NCBI RefSeq assembly: GCF_000612445.1
Contig: NZ_BALC01000002.1
Span: forward strand, 62,001 to 126,000
DNA: 64,000 bases
Source of the DNA: Liquorilactobacillus sucicola DSM 21376 = JCM 15457
GTDB lineage: Bacteria; Bacillota; Bacilli; Lactobacillales; Lactobacillaceae
Reading direction: 5' to 3'
Part shown: positions 60,480 to 64,000 of the stretch, piece after piece
Layout: each line of letters begins with the position of its first letter
Position numbering within the stretch: position 1 is the first letter of the stretch
Program-made: the position numbers and the translations under genes
Notes under the pieces: generated by a model
Told to the model about the DNA's origin: nothing
Database searches by the model: none
Seen by the model: the letters and a program-made list of their open reading frames with translations, nothing else

Positions 60480-61496
60480 ATGTTAATAGCGAGAACAAAT
60501 GGTAAGTCAGTTTTTGCAGCTGATGCTAAACATGGTGAACATTATTGGTGTCCAGGGTGCGAGACAGAGGTAATTTTAAAAAAAGGAAATTTTAAGATTA
60601 GTCATTTTGCACATAAAAAAGGAATGTGTCAGATATTCTCAGAAGGAGAAACACCTGAACATCTTCTTGGAAAAAATAAAATATTGGCGGCTTTTAAAAA
60701 TGCAGGTTACGCTGGTGTTCTGGAGAAACACATACAAATGCTGAATCAAAGGCCAGATGTTTTAGTTCAATATAAGAATAAAAAGTCGATTGCACTTGAA
60801 TTTCAGTGTGCACCACTAAGTTTAAAAAAGTTGTCTGAACGGTCAGAAGGATACTGTAGCAAGGAACTAAAATTTTGCTGGATACTAGGGCAACGCTATA
60901 AAATCAAAAAAACACTAACACAGCAAATAAGTCAATTCATGCAATGGTCAAAAAAGCTTGGCTTCTATCTGTTGTACTTTGATACAGTTAGATCAAGATT
61001 TGAATTGGTTTATGGGATTCAGCAAGCAGATTTCTTACCTTTGCGCTGCTATCATTTTTACACTGAAAGTGTTATAGCATTAAAAAAATTTATGTTGCAA
61101 GACCATCAGATCGAGTATTATCAACTAACAGTGGAAGAACGATTCAAACAAAAAAGACTTTTCTTGAAGAAAATGCATTACTCTGCGGGTATGTTCAGAA
61201 AACTGCAGGAACATGCTTACCAAGAACGCATTAGTCTGCAAAGGTTGACACCCTTGATTTTGCAGAAAAAATATGAGGTGCCACTGTTTTATCGTAAGGA
61301 GTTTTATTGGCGAACAGAGACTTTGCTACAGCAAAGGAAAATATTCGGCTTGAAACGAGATAGGGTGGATGCACAGAGTTTTGAACTTGATAATTACTTA
61401 TTTCAAGTTCCCTTTATCAATAAAAGTAAGTTTAAGAAGCAAATAGTGCTAAGATTTCAAGAAGAGGTACAGCTGATAGATAAAGCAGCAGATTAA
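60480..61496 (+). CDS. coiA: CoiA, competence protein
   Basis: A 338-residue protein needed for recombination of transforming DNA. ATG 60480 is chosen because AAGGGTGATG lies just upstream and the product begins 'MLIARTNGKSVFAAD'. A zinc ribbon-like 'YWCPGCETEVILKKG' and 'HFAHKKGMC', then the nuclease-like core 'EGETPEHLLGKNKI', 'RPDVLVQYKNKKSIALEFQC'-type region (D...E.Q endonuclease pattern). With comFA/comFC it indicates competence potential. Confidence 0.93.
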   Translation: MLIARTNGKSVFAADAKHGEHYWCPGCETEVILKKGNFKISHFAHKKGMCQIFSEGETPEHLLGKNKILAAFKNAGYAGVLEKHIQMLNQRPDVLVQYKNKKSIALEFQCAPLSLKKLSERSEGYCSKELKFCWILGQRYKIKKTLTQQISQFMQWSKKLGFYLLYFDTVRSRFELVYGIQQADFLPLRCYHFYTESVIALKKFMLQDHQIEYYQLTVEERFKQKRLFLKKMHYSAGMFRKLQEHAYQERISLQRLTPLILQKKYEVPLFYRKEFYWRTETLLQQRKIFGLKRDRVDAQSFELDNYLFQVPFINKSKFKKQIVLRFQEEVQLIDKAAD

Positions 61497-61571
61497 AAAA
61501 ACTGACATTATAATTTATAATAGGCTATACTCTGGATAAGGTAGACTTACGTCGATTAAAGGAGGAAAAGA

Positions 61572-63380
61572 ATGAAGAAAGAAAGTATAAAACTACCACT
61601 GCGTGAAGAAATCCCCAGTAAACTGACATGGGATCTGACCTTGATTTTTAAAAATGACAAAGAATTTGAAAAAGAATTAGAAGAGATTGAAGGTCAAATC
61701 GCTAATGTTGAGAACCGACAAGGATCTTTATCAAAAGGTTCAACTGCATTTTTAGATTCTTTAGAGGCAATTTTGCAACTTGAACGTCGGATGGAAAAAG
61801 CTTTTGTATATGCTAATTTAAAAAATGATCAAGATACAGGCAACAAATATTATCAAGGATTTATTGCCAGAGCACGCCAATTATATGCAAAAGTAGGAGC
61901 GGGAGTTTCATGGTTTGAACCAGAACTCTTGGAACTGCCGATAGAAAAGTTAAAAGGATACTTCAACCAAAACACCGAGTTGTTAGCATATAAACATCTA
62001 ATTGCCAAAATAACAGCGCAAAGGAAACATTTTTTATCTGCAAAGGAAGAAGAATTGTTGGCCGGAGCTGCAGACATTTTTTCAACTCCAGAAAACATCT
62101 TTGGTGTTTTGAATAATTCTGATTTGAAGTTTCCTGAAGTACGCGATGCCAAAAATAATTTAATTCAGTTGTCACACGGAAACTATGGTAGATTATTAGA
62201 ATCTCCACAACGAAGTGTCCGACGAGCTGCTTTTACGGAAATGTACCAAGTGTATCAACAGTTTCAAAATACTTTTGCGTTATCCCTTGCAGCACATGTG
62301 CACACACATAATTATTTGGCACAAAAGCGTTGTTATCCCGATGCCCGTAGTGCAGCCCTGACGAGAAATAACATACCTGTTTCCGTATATAAAACATTGG
62401 TAGAACAGGTAAATCATCACCTGCCTTTGCTACACAGATATGTTTCATTGAGGAAAAAAATCTTAAAAATAAATGAAGTTCATATGTATGATCTGTATAC
62501 ACCAGTAACCAAAATTCCAGCTAGGACATATAGTTATAAAGACTCACAAGAGATAGTTCTAAAAGCTTTAAGCGTTTTGGGTAATGATTACACTGCAAGA
62601 GTAAAAGAAGCATTTGAAAATAGATGGATCGATGTTGTTGAAAACAAGGGGAAACGCAGTGGTGCATACTCTTCCGGTATGTATGATACTGCACCATACA
62701 TTCTTTTGAACTGGCAGAATAATCTTGAAAGTCTCTTTACGTTGATTCACGAGATGGGGCATAGCATGCATACTTATGCCAGTAACACCTCTCAAGACTA
62801 TCATTATAGTGATTATTCAATTTTTGTTGCTGAAATCGCATCAACTACGAACGAAAACTTGCTAACACAATACCTGCTTGAACATACGGAAGATCCACAT
62901 GTCAAAGCGTATATTCTCAACCATTATCTGGATGGTTTTAAGGGAACGATCTTTCGGCAGACACAATTTGCAGAGTTTGAACAGTGGATTCATGAACAAG
63001 ATGCTGAGCAAAAACCGTTAACTGCAAAAGAAATGAATGCTTTTTATGCCGATTTGAATAAACGATATTATGGACCAGACATTTTTAATGATTCTGAGAT
63101 AGCTTATGAATGGGAGCGCATCCCGCATTTTTACTACAACTTTTATGTATATCAATACGCAACTGGCTTTGCGGCAGCGTCTGCCTTGGCACAGAAGATT
63201 TTAACTGAGGGGCCCAATGATTACCTCAACTTTTTGAGCGCCGGAAGTTCAGATTTTCCAATTGAAATTGTCAAAAAAGCAGGGGTAGATATGACTGAGA
63301 CGACTTATCTTGAATCAGCCTTTGGACTTTTTGAAAAAAGACTGGATGAGCTGGAAAAATTGATAACTAAGTTGAGCTAA
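61572..63380 (+). CDS. pepF: Oligoendopeptidase F
   Basis: A 602-residue cytosolic M3B zinc metallopeptidase that cleaves oligopeptides of about 7-17 residues. Zinc motif HExxH in 'TLIHEMGHSMHTYAS' and the third ligand Glu in 'YSIFVAEIASTTNENLL'. The N-terminal helical oligopeptidase F domain precedes it ('TWDLTLIFKNDKEFEKEL'). RBS AAAGGAGG. Followed by two repeat copies. Confidence 0.97.
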   Translation: MKKESIKLPLREEIPSKLTWDLTLIFKNDKEFEKELEEIEGQIANVENRQGSLSKGSTAFLDSLEAILQLERRMEKAFVYANLKNDQDTGNKYYQGFIARARQLYAKVGAGVSWFEPELLELPIEKLKGYFNQNTELLAYKHLIAKITAQRKHFLSAKEEELLAGAADIFSTPENIFGVLNNSDLKFPEVRDAKNNLIQLSHGNYGRLLESPQRSVRRAAFTEMYQVYQQFQNTFALSLAAHVHTHNYLAQKRCYPDARSAALTRNNIPVSVYKTLVEQVNHHLPLLHRYVSLRKKILKINEVHMYDLYTPVTKIPARTYSYKDSQEIVLKALSVLGNDYTARVKEAFENRWIDVVENKGKRSGAYSSGMYDTAPYILLNWQNNLESLFTLIHEMGHSMHTYASNTSQDYHYSDYSIFVAEIASTTNENLLTQYLLEHTEDPHVKAYILNHYLDGFKGTIFRQTQFAEFEQWIHEQDAEQKPLTAKEMNAFYADLNKRYYGPDIFNDSEIAYEWERIPHFYYNFYVYQYATGFAAASALAQKILTEGPNDYLNFLSAGSSDFPIEIVKKAGVDMTETTYLESAFGLFEKRLDELEKLITKLS

Positions 63381-63499
63381 TATACACTAAGAAACAGTTT
63401 AGTTCTAAAAATGAAAGTAGTAAGAGCGAAAGCGTATAGAAATACAAACTGTATTTACAATGGATAGTTAAGAATTGCTGTCTATATGGTGGGCTCTAA

Positions 63500-63686
63500 G
63501 AGAGGGGCAGATCAAAATAAGGAATATCTCCAAAGTTGACTTCAACTCCCACTTCTACTTATTTTGGATAAACATGTTTCATAGGTCCAAATTTTCCAGC
63601 TCCCGCGAGTTACGCATAGCAAAGCACTTATTGCGTTCGTAATTTTGTGTTAGTATTCACAATTTTCTAATTTTGCGTTGCCTGAA
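63500..63686. repeat. Dispersed repeat, copy R6 (degenerate, tandem with R7)
   Basis: A diverged copy with the arm GGATAAACATGTTTCATAGG, TCCAAATTTTCCAGC, ACGCATAGCAAAGCACTTA, TTGCGTTCGTAATTTTGTG and TAGTATTCACAATTTTC. Its hairpin part (63505-63560) is split: AGATCAAAATAAG and TTATTTTGGAT flank an internal GTTGACTTCAACT insertion. The same orientation as R7. Confidence 0.65.
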
Positions 63687-63866
63687 AAAGGGGCTGTGCC
63701 AAAAGTTAAATTTGGCACAGCCCTTATTCTTATTCCGTATAAACGTGTTCCATAAGCCAAAATTCTCAGTCTAACTTCGAATTATTCATAGCAAAATACT
63801 CGCTATATTCGTAATTTTGAGTTATTACTCAAATTTTCTCGACTTATGTCACACTCCCTGAAAAAA
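63687..63866. repeat. Dispersed repeat, copy R7 (most complete arm)
   Basis: Hairpin 63690-63723 (GGGGCTGTGCCAAAAGTT against AATTTGGCACAGCCC, near perfect), then the arm TTCCGTATAAACGTGTTCCA, TAAGCCAAAATTCTCAG, ATTATTCATAGCAAAATACT, CGCTATATTCGTAATTTTGA, GTTATTACTCAAATTTTCTC, ending GACTTATGTCACACTCCCTG. It is the reference copy for the family. It lies between pepF (+) and a minus-strand gene end. Confidence 0.8.
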
Positions 63867-63903
63867 CGGGCCCTGCTTGAAGCGGGGCCCGTTAAACTTT
63901 TTT
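63861..63903 (-). terminator. GC-rich terminator, best read on the minus strand
   Basis: AACGGGCCC (63865-63873) / GGGCCCGTT (63885-63893), extended inward by TGC/GCG pairs. Six A residues at 63861-63866 give an immediate T6 tract on the minus strand; on the plus strand T7 follows after AAAC. It fits the end of the minus-strand gene at 63902. Confidence 0.75.
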
Positions 63904-64000
63904 ATAAAATGTGTAATGAGGTGTGGGGCCCTTTCTTTGAAGATGCTTTATGCTTTAAAATAATCTCCTCATTTAATTGCCCTGTGCATAATTGTTCTAA
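63902..64000 (-). CDS. 3' end of a minus-strand gene (partial, unidentified)
   Basis: On the minus strand the frame from base 64000 is open for 32 codons ('LEQLCTGQLNEEIILKH', then a Lys/Ser-rich end) and stops at TAA (63902-63904), one base from the minus-oriented terminator. That position supports a real gene end. In related genomes pepF is often followed by a DsbA/YjbH-type gene, but this tail is too short to identify it. Confidence 0.4.
   Translation of the reverse strand, partial: LEQLCTGQLNEEIILKHKASSKKGPHTSLHIL

Overview
This is a low-GC Gram-positive chromosome segment. It almost certainly comes from a Lactobacillaceae species (former genus Lactobacillus). The evidence is TTG and GTG starts behind strong AGGAGG-type ribosome binding sites, CtsR, NrdR and LexA(DinR)-type operators, and a gene order I know from Lactobacillus plantarum-like genomes: secA-prfB-ftsEX, phoPR-pst, hprK-lgt-gpsA-trxB-pgm, uvrBA-luxS-rapZ-yvcK-whiA-clpP, rpoN-cggR-gap-pgk-tpiA-eno, secG-rnr-smpB. 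Genus or species cannot be fixed from the sequence alone.

Layout. 1-4.2 kb: end of tagO, yigZ (minus strand), late competence genes comFA/comFC, hpf. 4.4-9.7 kb: secA, prfB with its programmed frameshift, ftsE/ftsX. 9.8-17.5 kb: a PDZ membrane protein, a PhoPR-like two-component system, and the phosphate uptake genes pstSCAB-phoU. 17.5-24.2 kb: pspC-like gene, yvlD, hprK, lgt, gpsA, trxB, phosphoglucomutase. 24.3-31.4 kb: niaR-pncB (niacin) and uvrBA behind an SOS box. 31.4-36.2 kb: luxS, rapZ-yvcK-whiA, clpP (minus) under CtsR, tRNA-Arg. 36.3-43.6 kb: rpoN and the glycolytic operon. 43.6-47.6 kb: an ISL3-type insertion sequence remnant, secG, rnr, smpB. 47.7-53.2 kb: a GNAT, a LURP-one protein and a HAD phosphatase (minus), ung, pta, tsaE, ywlG (minus). 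53.3-58.7 kb: nrdDG with two NrdR boxes, a D-Ala-D-Ala dipeptidase-like gene, an ABM-like gene, an MBL hydrolase. 59-64 kb: spx, mecA, coiA, pepF, tandem repeats, and the tail of a minus-strand gene.

Nearly everything is core housekeeping. I see no prophage, CRISPR array, defence island, secondary-metabolite cluster or intact transposon, and I do not claim a new multi-gene system. Three things deserve attention. (1) A dispersed intergenic repeat (about 70-190 bp, seven or eight copies) joins a conserved arm to a strong palindrome. It sits almost only where genes converge, but one copy abuts the prfB ribosome binding site. (2) Fifteen genes, many essential, carry about 19 single-base indels. 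Correcting each restores the normal family length, so this is most likely a consensus sequence error and not gene decay. (3) There are some regulatory oddities, chiefly a hairpin-plus-T-tract between the SOS promoter and uvrB, and a PstB with a degenerate ABC signature as the only pst ATPase.

Frameshifted genes are annotated over their full corrected span, with the break position stated in each entry.
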